The notes beneath the pieces are model-generated. The model worked only from the letters and a program-made list of their open reading frames with translations. It searched no databases and was not told where the DNA came from. A stretch of DNA of 64,000 bases. Source: Micromussa lordhowensis. Its lineage: Eukaryota > Cnidaria > Anthozoa > Scleractinia > Lobophylliidae. A program made the translations under genes and the position numbers. Positions 10,890 through 22,594 of this stretch are shown piece after piece. The first letter of the stretch is position 1. Each line of letters opens with the position of its first letter. The DNA lies in NCBI GenBank assembly GCA_964020085.1, contig OZ026600.1, forward strand, positions 26,202,738 through 26,266,737, written 5' to 3'.

Positions 10890-12192
10890 AGTAAACATGG
10901 CCGCCAGGTTTTGGAACACGTGACTTAGTTAATGCGCACGTGAGTTAGTCACGCACATGCTAGTATGATTACTCCGACGGGCGGTTACAAAAGAAGAGAA
11001 AGAAAACAAATCGCGAAACTAATTCTTACTTAAAGTTGAATTGGTTGATGAAATAAATCTGCAATCGGGAACACTGAGCAGGAGAATTTGAGGCCGAAAA
11101 CACGCGTGATGTCTTGTGTGTTTGAAGCATGGAAACCAGTTAGCGGCGCAAGGGTTACTGGGATAATCAAAATGGCGGAGACCAGTGTGTGTATCTATCA
11201 ATTTCAAGTATTTCGTTGTGAAAATGTCGTTCTGGACATTTGTAATGTACCAGGTGAAAAGCAGTGAAAACTTGGAAGGCACGTCTCCTGGTGGTCTGAT
11301 CAACCATGGTAAAAAAAAACCCACGACTGCGGATTCACTATATAAACTGGGTCGTCAAAGTTTTCTGGAGCCACACCAGTAGTTGGTGAAATTCGAAATG
11401 AAGTGTTCTTACAAAGGACCTTAGCATGCGGTACTCATTATGGTATTGGAATGCTTTGTCAGACTGAGGCAGGAGAGCAGCAAATTGACTAGGTCCCTGA
11501 AAAGGACTGAGCAACTTTGGAAAGGCATGCATTTGCCAAACTCCCATGCCAAAATTGACAGTGGAGATGCCAAAAACATGGCAGATAAGTCTACCAAAAT
11601 AACCATTTTTATAATTTGGGAAGCATTGTAAAATAAATGCAGGTAAATAAGATTAATTTATTTTAATTTCTTGTTGTTTCAATTATGGAAAATATATAAA
11701 CCAAGCTAAATCATGTCTCTTTTCTTAAATTTTTGTCACTGTGAATGTATATTTTGGCTAGATTGCAGAATACCTTTGCATCTCATTAAATAAGAGTAGC
11801 AACTATTGTTATATACCTGGTTCTTCAAAGCATACCGACACATATAAATGGCTGGGCTGGGTATTCTGCTATCACTCCTATATTTTTATATTTTTGTTTG
11901 ATGTTGGATTTTATTGTGATATCTTCACTAATATTCATGCTACCTTGCTTGTATTTATTGTTATTATTATTCTTATAATAGTAACTGTTCAGTTTGGTGG
12001 TAATTCTATCTTAAAAAGTATTTTAAAAAATGGTTTGAAATCTGGATAATTGAGTATATGATGACTTGTGTGAATACAAAAGTAAACAGATGATGGGTAC
12101 AATATTGGTTTATTGCAAGAAACTTTGTTGAAAATTTTAAAGTATATGGAGAAACTGTTACTAAGTTTAGGTTTGTATCACTCTAGTGAAAT
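10890..12192. other. Non-coding stretch near the right end of the insertion
   Basis: Overlapping short frames occur on both strands at 11019-11631. None has a recognisable domain or a convincing splice context. The sequence is AT-rich. Confidence 0.35.
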
Positions 12193-12300
12193 TAAGTCGC
12201 CTAAAGTCGCTTTAAGTCGCCTAAAGTCGCAATGTTTTTTTGGCCAATTTCGCTTAAGTCGCCTTAAATCGCCCAAAGTCGCCTTAAGTTACGGCGACTT
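12193..12300. repeat. AAGTCGCC subterminal minisatellite, right end
   Basis: About eight AAGTCGCC/AAAGTCGC units surround a short spacer, ending in the inverted GGCGACTTAAGG next to the right terminal repeat. It mirrors the array at 5110-5172. Confidence 0.75.
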
Positions 12301-12320
12301 AAGGTCCCAGAGTAGGCCTT

Positions 12321-13107
12321 ATGCAGCAGTTTGAACTGAAAAGTGGTTAATTTAGTTATTTTGGTACAATTGAAAGGAAGTCGGTAAACCAACTTCCAAT
12401 CAATTGCTACGTCGTTCTCGAGCTCGCAGTCTTTAGACCATTTTTCTTGACTTCGGGTAGGACACTGTTTTTTGATACGAACTAGCCTCTCGTAGACCAC
12501 TTTGTTGGCCTTTTCAGTTTTCAAGAACTGTTCATGAAAAACTTCACACTTTTTGTTCCTGATTAGAAAATCTTTATTCAATTGTTTTAGAGATTTTAAT
12601 GCAGATATAAGGCCTTGATAAGCCAGAAAATTTGATTTAATGCCAAAACGTTTTTCAAACTCGTGATAAGAAAGAAACGTGGTCGAATCTTTCATTAGAT
12701 GGGCGACATGTTCAACGCCTTTTGCGTACCACGATTTATAAAAAAAATGGCCTATTGTCGATTTTTATGAGGGAGTTATGCCAAAGGCTAGATGAAAGGT
12801 AGTGGTCAAGAGAGGTCACACAAGGATTAAAGTTTACTTCTGACCAGATTTGCAAGATTTCCATAATGAAGAGATCCGAAAAACCATATTTTGGCAAGTC
12901 GTCCTGTTTGAGGTTGCCTCTAAAGACGGCAGACCCACCAAAAAATTGCAATTCAGAGTCCGGCAAAGAAGTACTTCCATTTGCCATGATTTTCTGGGTC
13001 AATGTATTTTTTGACCCAGGTAGATTTGAGTGCTTTGTTGAATGATTCTAAATCGATCATCTTTAGACCTCCGTCTGAATAGTCGCCGATCATCGCCGAA
13101 ACAGTTG
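12321..13107 (-). pseudogene. L1-like LINE ORF2, 5'-ward part
   Basis: Minus-strand reading gives GLKMIDLESFNKALKSTWVK near 13060, then SLWHNSLIKIDNRPFF, a long frame (12695-12264) with WKLVYRLPFNCTKITKL and TFQFKLLHKA, and then the insertion boundary. These are hallmarks of the post-RT region of L1/Tx1-type ORF2. The frame breaks near 12740. The rest lies at 4383-5092. Confidence 0.7.
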
Positions 13108-13129
13108 AAATTATATGAAGGGGATTTTG

Positions 13130-13980
13130 TCTGTTTTCCTATTCAAATTTTTCATTTGGCTTTTACAGTTTTCATCTCAAAAAGTTAAAAATAGTTTAAT
13201 TGAAGTCTGATTGACTTTTTGAACTAGCGCGTGGAAGAAAATTTAGTGGTGAACAATAAAGACAACAGAGTGTTTATGTTTCGGAACTATCAATCTGATA
13301 GTTGCCCCTTGGAAATTTGATGTTCTTAAAACTAGCATATTTGCCCGAGAAGCTTCTCGGGCAAATATTTAAAGAACATCAAATTTCCGCGGGGCAACTA
13401 TTCCTCGACAGAAACACTCTATTGTTTTAACACTGCCCGTCCGAGGAAAATATACCAGATGGATAGCACCCGTATCTGCAAATTTTTCTGTAAACAAGCA
13501 CGCTTATAGAAAATAAACAATTGAAATTGTATTAAGTGTGCTTCTGTCTGTTTTCTTTTTTTTAAATTTTACATTTGGCTTTCGCAGCTTTCATCTAAAA
13601 AAGTTAAATAATCTAATTCCCAAGGTTGCCTTGCGATGGACACCACCTGGCAAAAGGAAACCTGGTCGGCCAAAAACCACCTTGCGCCGAACTGTCCAGG
13701 CGGAGTTCGGTGAGGTAAAACTCACCTGGGGTGAGGCACTGAATGTCGCACAAAATAGGGATAAATGGAGAAGGATTGTTGTTGCCTCATGTCCCACAGG
13801 GGACAAAGACGATTAAGTCAGTAAGCAATAAAGACCAGCATATTTGCCCTCGAAGCTTTGCTTCTCGGGCAAATATTAATTTTGTTTTAAGAACATCAAA
13901 TTTCCACGAGGCACCTATCATCCGATAGTTCCTCGACAGAAACACCCTATTGTTTAATTAGTATTGCAGCAATTACAGAA
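13130..13980. repeat. Dispersed repeat segments around a LINE tail
   Basis: GAACATCAAATTTCC followed by CGACAGAAACAC.CTATTGTTT occurs at 13370-13430 and 13890-13955. CATTTGGCTTT.ACAG and AAGTTAAA.A occur at 13152 and 13568. GCCCGTCCGAGGAAAATA at 13436 matches 4290. ATATTTGCCC...GAAGCTT..CTTCTCGGGCAAATATT palindromes lie at 13339-13367 and 13843-13875. These look like the non-coding parts of one transposon family. Confidence 0.55.
13608..13816 (+). pseudogene. Non-LTR retrotransposon ORF2 C-terminal tail
   Basis: The frame ends with LRWTPPGKRKPGRPKTTLRR, then W.EAL..AQNRDKWRR and CPTG before the stop. This Gly-Arg-Pro-Lys...Trp-Arg tail is characteristic of the last exon of RTE-like reverse transcriptase ORFs. 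No RT core is attached, so it is a 5'-truncated copy. Confidence 0.65.
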
Positions 13981-14216
13981 AATTACAATAAATTAGAACC
14001 GCAATTAATTTTTTTAAAACTACATGTAAAACCACCAGGTCCTTTGCCTTATTGAGCTGCAGTTGTAACAAAAAGTTCCTCAAAGGTCTGAATTCTTGAT
14101 CTAACTACAAAAAGCCTTTGTTTAACAATTTGCAACAATCAACACAGAATAATTTAATAGCATTGGATCAATAACAAATCTAGCCACATCCCGGTGAATA
14201 CAGCAAGTCACTGATG

Positions 14217-17200
14217 TCATAATTCTCCAGATGTGCCTTTTCTAAATCCAAAAATGCCTTTTAGCCAAGACCAAAGCCATGCTAAGCCATTCATAATTGT
14301 TTGAAAGAAACTAATATCCTCTCCGTGGAAAAGGTTTTCTTCACTGTCCACGACCTCCTCCTCTTCTGTGTCCTTTTGATGAGCACCAAGCTGATCACGC
14401 ATCTTTTCAATGTCCTCTCGAGAATACATTTCCATGCCAGGCATTCCTGGGATCCCTCTGAAGAAGACATTTAGTAAAACCATATTATAATTTCAGTTCC
14501 AAGATACAATAAACACTTACTTTTTAAACAAATATACTTTGCTTTAAGGTGGCGCTAAAGTTTCTCCCATATTCACTGATTGTGTTACAAAGGAACCCCA
14601 CTCTACAGACAGCTACTTAATGAGGACACACGCTCATAACAGGCAGTTTTCTTTGTCCTGAAAGCTAAAAAGGTCATATATTTTCTCTTAAATCAGCCAG
14701 CTTAATGCTGAGACCTGGACAATGTGGACACTTCTGCATGTTCCTTTGGTGTCCATATTAACAGGGTTCCACTGTATTAATTATTAATTAAAAATAGTAT
14801 TATAGTTCATATCTGTCAAGAGGTTTTATAGCAAGCAACATGGAGATCCAGGATTTAAACAATCCACATTTTGCCCTTGCAGTAAGTTTTCTTCCACGCA
14901 GGACACTGCATGTTAATTTTAAACTACCTCTTTCCATGTGGAACTGGATACAATACATACTGAAATCATGGTAGGGCAAGCTGGTAAGGATGATGAATGT
15001 AACCTTGACTCAATCTAAAATATTGGCAATAGGGTATATGCTTACCTCATTTGCTTCAAAATGTCATCTGCCTTCTTTTCATCTTCTGTCATAGCACTGA
15101 AGTCTTCATTGATCTTCCTCTCTCCAGCCCTAAGCTTTGGTCTCTTACTAGAAGTGCACGCACTAGACAATGAATAGCAGACTTCATTGATCAGTTTTGA
15201 CAAGGTCAACTTGTCTTTCCATAGCAGTTCCGCAAGATCTGTGTCCACTTCTGCTATAGACTCTTCACAAGCTTTCGAAACAGTCTGGCATTCTCGTTTA
15301 CATTTTCCAACATTGCTCTGCTCGGAGAGCCTTAACTCTCCATTCCTTTCAAGAAGATCTATTTTTGAGATCCAGCTTCCTTCCTCATTATCTGGATTAC
15401 ATGACTTCTCTACCAGATCAATCACTTTATCTTCTTCAAGCTGCAAAATCATAAAAGCAACTCAGTCATTGTTTTATATGTACTTAAGGCTGGTTTTCAC
15501 TAGCAAAGGAGCCATAATCAGAAGTGTAGAGTGATGCAATCTAGTAAAAATATAACTGACAGAGTCGGAAGCAGAAAAACCCATTCCGCTTTTGACACCG
15601 ATCCAACCAATTACAAGGCCTGGAATCGAACATTGTGACTGGTTTATTCCTGTTTCTGCTTCCGACTCTGACAATCACTAGATCATAAGCAACAGAGTCA
15701 TAAACAGAATGGGAAGAAATGGAATGGTACGATTGTTCCGACTTCAATTCCGTTAAGCTTACGACTCCGCTTATGCTTAAGAAAGAGCACTAGTCATGTA
15801 TCAGATCAAAGAGTACTTCATGTATTGTCCAAGTTATACAATTTATCTGAGTAAGACAATTTTCAGCTTTATTGATAAATAACCACATATTTTTCACTTT
15901 GCCTTCTATTCTGTAGTCACCAAACTGACAAAAACCAGTTGATGTAAATAAAACGTGACTCAAAAAAACAAAATATTATTAATACACTGATCTCAATACA
16001 TAAATGTATTTTCAAAACATTCTAATTTGCACGAGGATAATCAACAAAATTAAAGACATTAAAGTGCAAGCTAAGTTTATATAATAGAAGCCCATATTGC
16101 AAAATTCCGGGAGTAGGGAGATTGAATAGTACTAATGCATATAGTAAAAGGTCCTACAGCCCTGCTCCACAGGAGAGGAGAAGGATGTATGTATGTATGT
16201 AGCAACTGAAAAAGAAATTATCATCTTCCCAGACTTCTGCCAGTTTAAAAAGAACCAAAAAGATATTTATAATTATACAAAATAAAAGTATGCTAAAATA
16301 TACTATACACTGTATATTAAATCAAATATACTAAAACACACTAAAATAAAGACAATATTTGCTTGCAAATAAAATTTTATGCGACAATTTAACCATCTCT
16401 ATGGTTACCATGTAACATATAGAGAGAGGAACCAAGGGTATTGGTTTGAATTTGAATCCAAGATGGTGTCTGCAACTTATGTCGTATTCGTGGATTATTG
16501 TATAATGGATGTCGCATTCTTGATCTTGTTGACACATGTGTTTTTCTGCAGCCCTCCTTCTCCTCATTCCTGCCTCTTTCTTGTTCTATAGTGTTGATTT
16601 CTTAAGTGGTTTATGCCGTCACCTTAGCAGGCAATACATATTTAATCAAAAGTTTGTGTATTGGATTTTCAGAGTTAAATAAATCGGCTATGTGTACTGT
16701 GGTAAATTTCACATCACCATTTTTCTCCATACTGTTGTTTGTATTGCCTTTACGTCCAGAGCTCAGTACATATTTCATTCTCATTAGGGTTTGCTGTTAG
16801 AATGGATAAACTGAAGCATAAAAAGTACTTAACAACAATAGAAATATAGAAGTCTAAAAAGGAAAGTCTAAAAACTCAAACACAAATGAAACAGCAACAA
16901 CAAAAAACAATCTCAACAGGAGATAGCATTGCCTATTTTCTTCAATATCATTTGTCATTTTCTGTTTTCCTGCCACTTCTCTTTTTTCTGCCATCTTAGA
17001 TCGTCAATTTTTATTTTTGAAAGAGGAAGTCAGAAGAATTTGTTCAGATTATGAATATTTTATATTTGTTATCTGAGAATTCAAAATAGATTGATGCTGG
17101 ACTATCATTGGGTTATGACATCTCCTTAAAACATATTTGGATTGTGGTATAAAAAGGCTGTGTTTCAGAGATGCAAAAATACTACAAATCAAAAGGTGAA

Positions 17201-18630
17201 TTAATACAAATTAAAAACTGAATTATTTCAATCTATGTTATTCCGCAAGCAGTCAAAATTATCAGTAGTAAAATGACAAGAGCATAATACTTGAGTCACA
17301 AAATTGTATTAGGAATGATGGGATATTTATCAATCTGAGATAAGATCAGAAGATTATACATAGATTGAAATGATAAGTGGCGTGGTTTTCTTTTGCAATG
17401 TACTGAGAATAACTCCTGGATATTCCAGAGATTTTCTTCGCCTTATTAACTTGACATCACATCTTAACCAGTTATTCTACATTTTCTTACCCTAAGGCAC
17501 TGTAAAAGATAACTCCAGAAAAAAAAGGTATATTTATTTAAGGTATTATTATTTATTAAACTCCAAGATATCATCACCGTAACATACAAATACCAAAATC
17601 TTACAGGTTCTTCTGTATCATGAAAGATATAAATAATTGATGATTCATTTAATGACACTGCAAGGAGCAATTCTTAATGTCCCTCAGTTCTATTCAACAG
17701 ACCACATCTTAAAATTAAATATTTATTGCAGCACCAATTCCCTACTGAGCTGCATAATCACAGAGGGTTTTTTTTAGATAACATCTGTCAAATTCAATTT
17801 CAACTTTACTTGCGAACTACAGTTAGGATTGAAGAGAGGTTTCAAGATAGGCTTCTTTTTTTTTTCAACCCATAAAAGACATAAAAAAGGGTTTTTGTGT
17901 AACTTTTGTGTGATCAAAGCCCATTATGAAGGAAATGACATGCTAAAAGCCATAAAGATGATTTATAGCAGACAAAATCATGTCTGCAATAAATTTCAGT
18001 TTCTTTGTGTTCAGCTTCAACACCTGCAGACAAGTATGTCAACATGAAACATTAACATTACAATAAAAACTCTAAAAAACAATCAGCTTTTTAGAAAAGT
18101 TTTCAAATCAAGCGGGAAATTATTTTTCTAAAGTAAAAGATAAAGACCATAGATTTTGCTAGCAATAAGCTTATTTAATCTAAAGTTATAAACTTGAGCT
18201 TACATGAACACTGCACTGAAGTTTAATTTAATGAGCATAAAATATAGAGCTTGAATATTTAAGACCATTTAAAGCTTAAATGCACAACGTTACCCTTAAA
18301 CTGCGATCGTTAGTGGATATACCACGTTAACCGATTCCAGTACCTTTCATCGCAAAGGAAATTAAATTAAGCTTAAGCGTTTCCAAAATCAAGATTCTAC
18401 CGATTTATACAATTATCCCAACTCACCCTTTTTGTCGGGCCATCGTCTCGCATCTCTTGTGTTTTCCCATATAAATATTTCACCGCCTTTTGACAAGTCT
18501 CGCATTTGATGTAAGGGATGTCCTCTTTTATAGCATGGTATTTTTCTTTCTTAGGGATCTGACCGTTAAGTGGGGAAATAAAAAGCGACAATAAAACAGG
18601 AAACGCGCTCAAAGAGAGCGCGAACGCCAT
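14217..18630 (-). CDS. Secreted saposin-B-domain protein, three exons, 279 aa
   Basis: The exons are 18630-18427 (68 codons, ends AGG|GTGAGT, phase 0), 15440-15046 (acceptor TTTTGCAG, ends AG|GTAAGC, phase 2) and 14457-14217 (acceptor CTTCTTCAG; stop TGA at 14219-14217). All phases match. Residues 1-23 form a signal peptide (MAFALSLSAFPVLLSLF...). C43 and C46 (CETC), C82, C115/C119/C126 and C156/C163 give a saposin-B-like cysteine pattern, followed by a charged region. An acidic patch (EEEEVVDSEEN) precedes a Trp/Phe-rich amphipathic segment at about 249-270 that could bind membrane. It is predicted to be luminal or secreted; the ending SGEL is not a standard KDEL signal. An in-frame methionine at 18675 would bury the signal peptide, so 18630 is chosen. 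It shares a 258-bp upstream region with the bZIP gene. No specific orthologue is named. Confidence 0.85.
14484..15041. other. Intron 2 of the saposin-domain gene
   Basis: No other feature was found between the GTAAGC donor next to 15046 and the acceptor at 14458. Confidence 0.6.
15441..18426. other. Intron 1 of the saposin-domain gene
   Basis: This intron is about 3.0 kb. It contains an inverted repeat at about 15559-15672 (AGAGTCGGAAGCAGAAA against TTTCTGCTTCCGACTCT) inside a degraded fold-back element, and a short (ATGT)n run near 16188. Remaining frames have no recognisable domain. Confidence 0.6.
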
Positions 18631-18888
18631 TTCAACAGGTCTTTGGCTGCAGTAATACCCAAGGGGTCTGGGCATACAATACCACGTGTCAGACTTGAGC
18701 CAATCAAAAATTACGAGAAGAACGATACCAAAACGTTTTGAGAGACACGTCGGCCATTGTTGGTTACGAGCCTTGTGTTGTTAATGTATAGTTATTTCAC
18801 TTCTCCGGCACGCTAAACTGAAACGTAAGTCGTATTTGTGTACTTCTTTGGTATTATACAATTATAATCTTCCAGTAAATTATCAAGA
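18631..18888. promoter_or_regulatory. Shared bidirectional promoter region
   Basis: The two start codons are 258 bp apart and face away from each other. The interval contains CCACGTG at 18682-18688 (E-box/G-box) and CCAAT at 18700-18704, 11 bp apart, plus ACACGTC at about 18746. No TATA box is apparent for either gene. A potential donor AAAC|GTAAGT near 18825 might belong to a 5' UTR intron, but no partner acceptor is obvious. Confidence 0.55.
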
Positions 18889-20028
18889 ATGTCTAACACG
18901 CTTCTACAAAATGCAGGATTCGAAACATTCTTGAACATCGAAGACGTGGAAGATCCTTGTTTGGAAGACGATCTTTACGGCGAAATTTCGTGCTTTACAA
19001 AAGATATTTGGACCAATACAAGGTGCAGCAAGATGGAGGAAGACGACCTGCCTCTGACGAAATATCTTCTCCAGTTTAATACCGAAGGGCAATGGGATTC
19101 AGAAGAAGAAATTAGTGTGGGAGGGGAAAGTTTTGAAGACAGCACATGTGCTGACCAGCTAGGATGGGATATAGAACCAATTGATTTGGACACAGAGATA
19201 TTCGATTGTGTGGAGGCTACTCCAGATAAAACCGATGCTTCAAGCAAAGACGAGCAAGTAAAAGAGTTGAAAGGGAGATTGGAGAAGTCGGGCACCGTAA
19301 GAGAGACAAGCAATGTGGGGAATTTACATGAGCACGCAAATGATAAGAGTGAAAGTGGTAAGAAGCCAGAGGTAAAGAAAAAGAAGTCTGTGGGTAAAAG
19401 TCTTTCCAAAGCTGATTCAGTTCCTAATGGAAGAAAATCAAAAAGTCAAACAGAGTTTAAGATGGCTGTAAAAAATGTTTCTAATTCAGCAATTGAGCCT
19501 CAGAAATCCCCGACCACTGCAAAAAGTCAGGCTGAGAAAGCCAAAGAACAGCGTGAAAGAAAGAAGAAATATGTCCAGGAACTCCAGGATAACATAGCAG
19601 AACTGAAGAAAGACAAGGCTGACTTACAGCAGGTCACTGCTCAGCTGAATGGCAAATTAGAAGCTCTCATGGATGAGATCCGCTACTTGAAAGGTGTAAT
19701 CACCAATCAAAGCGAATTAGCCAGAATTTTAAAGAGTGTGGCCAACACTCCAGGGATTTCACTCAGCTGTGGTATATTGCAGGACTGTGAGGAGGGTAAT
19801 GACGGTAAGACAAACAAGAGAAAATATGATGCTCTAAACGATTCTGGTAAGAAGGGTGTTAATTTACGTCAAGAAAACAGCAAAAAGAGGAAAGTACATG
19901 TAGACATGAAGGCTACTGATGGAATGAGTCCTGTGGACGCTGGGGTGTGTGTACATGTGCAGAGTGGTAAAGTATCTCTTGAGTTCTGTGCAGAGTGCAG
20001 CAAGAAAGCCAACAGTATCATAAACTGA
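18889..20028 (+). CDS. CREBZF: CREBZF-like bZIP transcription factor, 379 aa
   Basis: An intronless 379-residue frame. The N-terminal half is acidic (residues 1-115). Residues 160-190 are Lys-rich and could serve as a nuclear localisation signal. A basic region (about 212-228, QRERKKKYVQEL) leads into six perfect leucine heptads: L232, L239, L246, L253, L260 and L267. The invariant Asn of classical bZIP basic regions is replaced (Gln214 by my alignment), as reported for vertebrate CREBZF/Zhangfei. The C-terminus GVCVHVQSGKVSLEFC...C closely matches the conserved CREBZF tail, which makes the orthology convincing. Known CREBZF is a nuclear cofactor that heterodimerises with ATF4/XBP1-type factors in stress signalling; that role is inferred here. 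The start has an AAGAATGTC context. Two AATAAA signals (22260, 22282) suggest a 2.25-kb 3' UTR. Confidence 0.88.
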   Translation: MSNTLLQNAGFETFLNIEDVEDPCLEDDLYGEISCFTKDIWTNTRCSKMEEDDLPLTKYLLQFNTEGQWDSEEEISVGGESFEDSTCADQLGWDIEPIDLDTEIFDCVEATPDKTDASSKDEQVKELKGRLEKSGTVRETSNVGNLHEHANDKSESGKKPEVKKKKSVGKSLSKADSVPNGRKSKSQTEFKMAVKNVSNSAIEPQKSPTTAKSQAEKAKEQRERKKKYVQELQDNIAELKKDKADLQQVTAQLNGKLEALMDEIRYLKGVITNQSELARILKSVANTPGISLSCGILQDCEEGNDGKTNKRKYDALNDSGKKGVNLRQENSKKRKVHVDMKATDGMSPVDAGVCVHVQSGKVSLEFCAECSKKANSIIN

Positions 20029-22290
20029 GGTGAAACAAAGCTTGAGGGAAATGCAATTAATTATTACATAGTTATGAGCGTTACTAGAGATTCAGTCGAA
20101 TTGTTTTCACAGGACTGCTGCAAACTCAGCGTCAGTCATTCAGACTAGCACGGTGAGCCTTTGTCTTGTAGTAAAGGGATTTGCAGCAATTGGTTTGTAC
20201 ACAGTCGAGGAGATTTTATTGACTACAAGTAGCTTAGTAAGTTGCTTACTATTGGCTTAAATCAGATTAGTGCTGTACAATTCAAATCTGAACTAAAGTA
20301 ATTTGACTCAAATTCAGGGCATTTTTCACATGTCAGTCATTTACAGCAGTCATTTGGAAACAGTAGATTGCTATGAGAAAGCCTGTGCCTTTGTACCAGG
20401 TTAGCACTAACAAAGGGAGTGATCTCCCTCAGTTTTTTCTCCTTGCAGGTTTCAACCAACATTTGTGGACATTTTGATGTTGACACTTCTGGGTTAGTAT
20501 CATTAAAACGGTTGTTACCACATAGCAACTATAAATTTTTCTAGGAGCACAACTATGTCTCTATAATGTTTTAGTGTGACCTGTACCTTTTACAAGGTTC
20601 TTAAAAATTGGCCAAACAAAACAATAGATAAAGAACATAATGCCTGTAGCCCTAAGAACAAAAGAGCTGCATCCAGAACAAATCAAACTATAGTTTTCAA
20701 ACTGGTACAGATCAGCTGTGAATGACTTAACAGCTAAAAAACCTAGTGTTTTGTTTTTAGAAAGAACTGTGGAAGTTTAACCTCTTACTGAACAGTGCAA
20801 TGAGAACTGGCAGTGCTAATAGCTATTTTTAGGGATATGATCCTTTGAATCAGTTTTATAAAAGAAGAAAAAGTCCATGTTATTTTGGTTACGGAAAAAG
20901 TAAATTATTTGGTTATCTTAAGTAGTGGAATTTCTATTTTGAATAGTCAAGGTTTTGGTAATTTTAGCACTGCTTAATTGTGAAGTAACATAGAAAATAT
21001 GATGATATATGACAAAAAAACAGTATAGAAATAGTATAGAATAAAAATACTTTGACAAGCTGAGGTGGTCTTCCTAGTGATGGATGCTACACTTTCAAAT
21101 TATATTGAATTTTAATTATCTTTTTCTGCAAATGACCTACCTACATTTGTAATTTTCAATTGGCAAGAAATAGTTACAGAATTTTTTTACCACTAATATA
21201 AGTAGTCAGTGAGCAAGCATCTAATGTTATTCTTAAAATTCTTTTAACTAGTGCTGGAATGAATGCACTGTAGCGGATACTTGCCACTCCTTGCACCCTC
21301 CGGAGTCAAGTGTCTTTCCTTGGGGTGTGGTTTTAGTGTAAGTAATGTTCCTTCACGGTATAGTAAGTATAAATATGTGAGGAACACAGGTAATGGTTGT
21401 AATGTAGGGCTGTCACAAAATGCATTATGTTCTTGTAGGCGAGATTACATTTGTATCTTTCAAGGGAACTTGTTTGTTGTGATATTCCTTCGCAGTGCTG
21501 ATGTAGTGTGAGGAAGAGGAAGGGACGTCCTCCTTCCTTTCCTCACCCCCCCCCCCCCCCTGCCCACCCCACCAAAAACATAGTTGCCAGAAATTTGACC
21601 TTCAGAAGCATCAGCAACTGAGAAACGGCTTTCCATCACTGGGAAAATGTGTTAATTACGTTAGAGCTTTGTGCAGGGATAACAGTTTTACATGTTCATT
21701 TACAATTGACTCAATCTCATCACTACCTGTAACGTACAGTGTAATGTTGTACCAGCCTGTAATTGTAGCAATTCATGGAATCTGTTTGTAAATAGAGATG
21801 ATTTTTCTCTTGATTTTAAACCTGTGAATTCAGAAGGACTGAGGTAAAATCATGTATGTGAGAACAATTTTTGTGTATTATTAATTATGAATTTACAATG
21901 TTACTTAAGTAAGTTGTTTGGTACTATTTGTTACTGGAAGCTGAGAACAGAAACGATACTACACAGTCTTAGCTCAAAATGGTTATATTGTAGTGTTAAA
22001 ACGAAATTGGTTTGTAAATAGAGACGATTTTTCTCTTGATTTTAAACCTGTGAATTCAGAAGGACTGAGGTAAAATCATGTATGTGAGAACAACTTTTGT
22101 GTATTATTAATTATGAATTTATAATGTTACTTATGTAAGTTGTTTGGTACTATTTGTTACTGGAAGCTGAGAACAGAAACAATACTACACAGTCTTAGCT
22201 CAAAATGGTTATATTGTAATCTTAAAGCAAAATTGGTTTACCGGTAGGAAACGTTCTGAAATAAAACATGATTATGCTGAAAATAAATGC
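20029..22290 (+). other. Probable 3' UTR of the bZIP gene
   Basis: AT-rich, no sizeable reading frame, ending with AATAAA at 22260-22265 and 22282-22287. It contains a poly-C run (21547-21562) and a 227-bp tandem duplication. The extent is inferred from polyadenylation signals only. Confidence 0.5.
21784..22237. repeat. 227-bp tandem duplication in the 3' UTR
   Basis: Copies 21784-22010 and 22011-22237 both start TTTGTAAATAGAGA and run through GTGAATTCAGAAGGACTGAG, GTATTATTAATTATGAATTT and CAGTCTTAGCTCAAAATGG. Only about ten differences are visible. Confidence 0.92.
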
Positions 22291-22594
22291 TGTTGTCATT
22301 TGATTGTTATATTATTTTTTTCTAGCTTTTGATTTCTAATTGCGTTGATTAATGATCTGATCTAACTGATTAGTAAAGCAACATGGTCATTGGTTGGTTT
22401 TTGTTGTTTTTTTTTTTTTGTTTTCCTTTTTAAAATGGTATTACTGTTAGTTATAGTAGTTACACTGTAGATAGCGATAAATATGTGCTTATTCTTGAGA
22501 AAGTCATCCATGCATCCCAGTATTGGAAGCACTTAAATAATTCTACCAAATAATTGCTTCTCTTTTAAAACCGTTACCATCATCGTCAGGTTGT

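Larger units (their letters stand above)
5093..12320. mobile_element. 7.2-kb insertion bounded by AAGGCCTACTCTGGG inverted repeats
   Basis: AAGGCCTACTCTGGG starts at 5093, and its complement ends at 12320. Inside each end is an array of AAGTCGCC-type subterminal repeats. The insertion splits an L1-like LINE: coding matter that stops at 12321 on the minus strand resumes below 5092. The immediate flanks (CGCCTA...; ...TTATGCAG) fit a TA or TTA target duplication, but this is not certain because a few extra bases lie at the left. The interior holds a Mutator-type transposase fragment, tRNA-SINE matter and several repeats. Whether it is one transposon or a smaller one enlarged by later insertions is unclear. 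Confidence 0.6.

Noticed and set aside
18904..19409. Minus-strand frames opposite the bZIP gene
   Set aside because: Antisense shadows of a clearly recognisable coding sequence.
22380..22430. Poly-T and poly-G/C runs as functional sites
   Set aside because: Simple homopolymers are common across the window, and no partner structure is seen.
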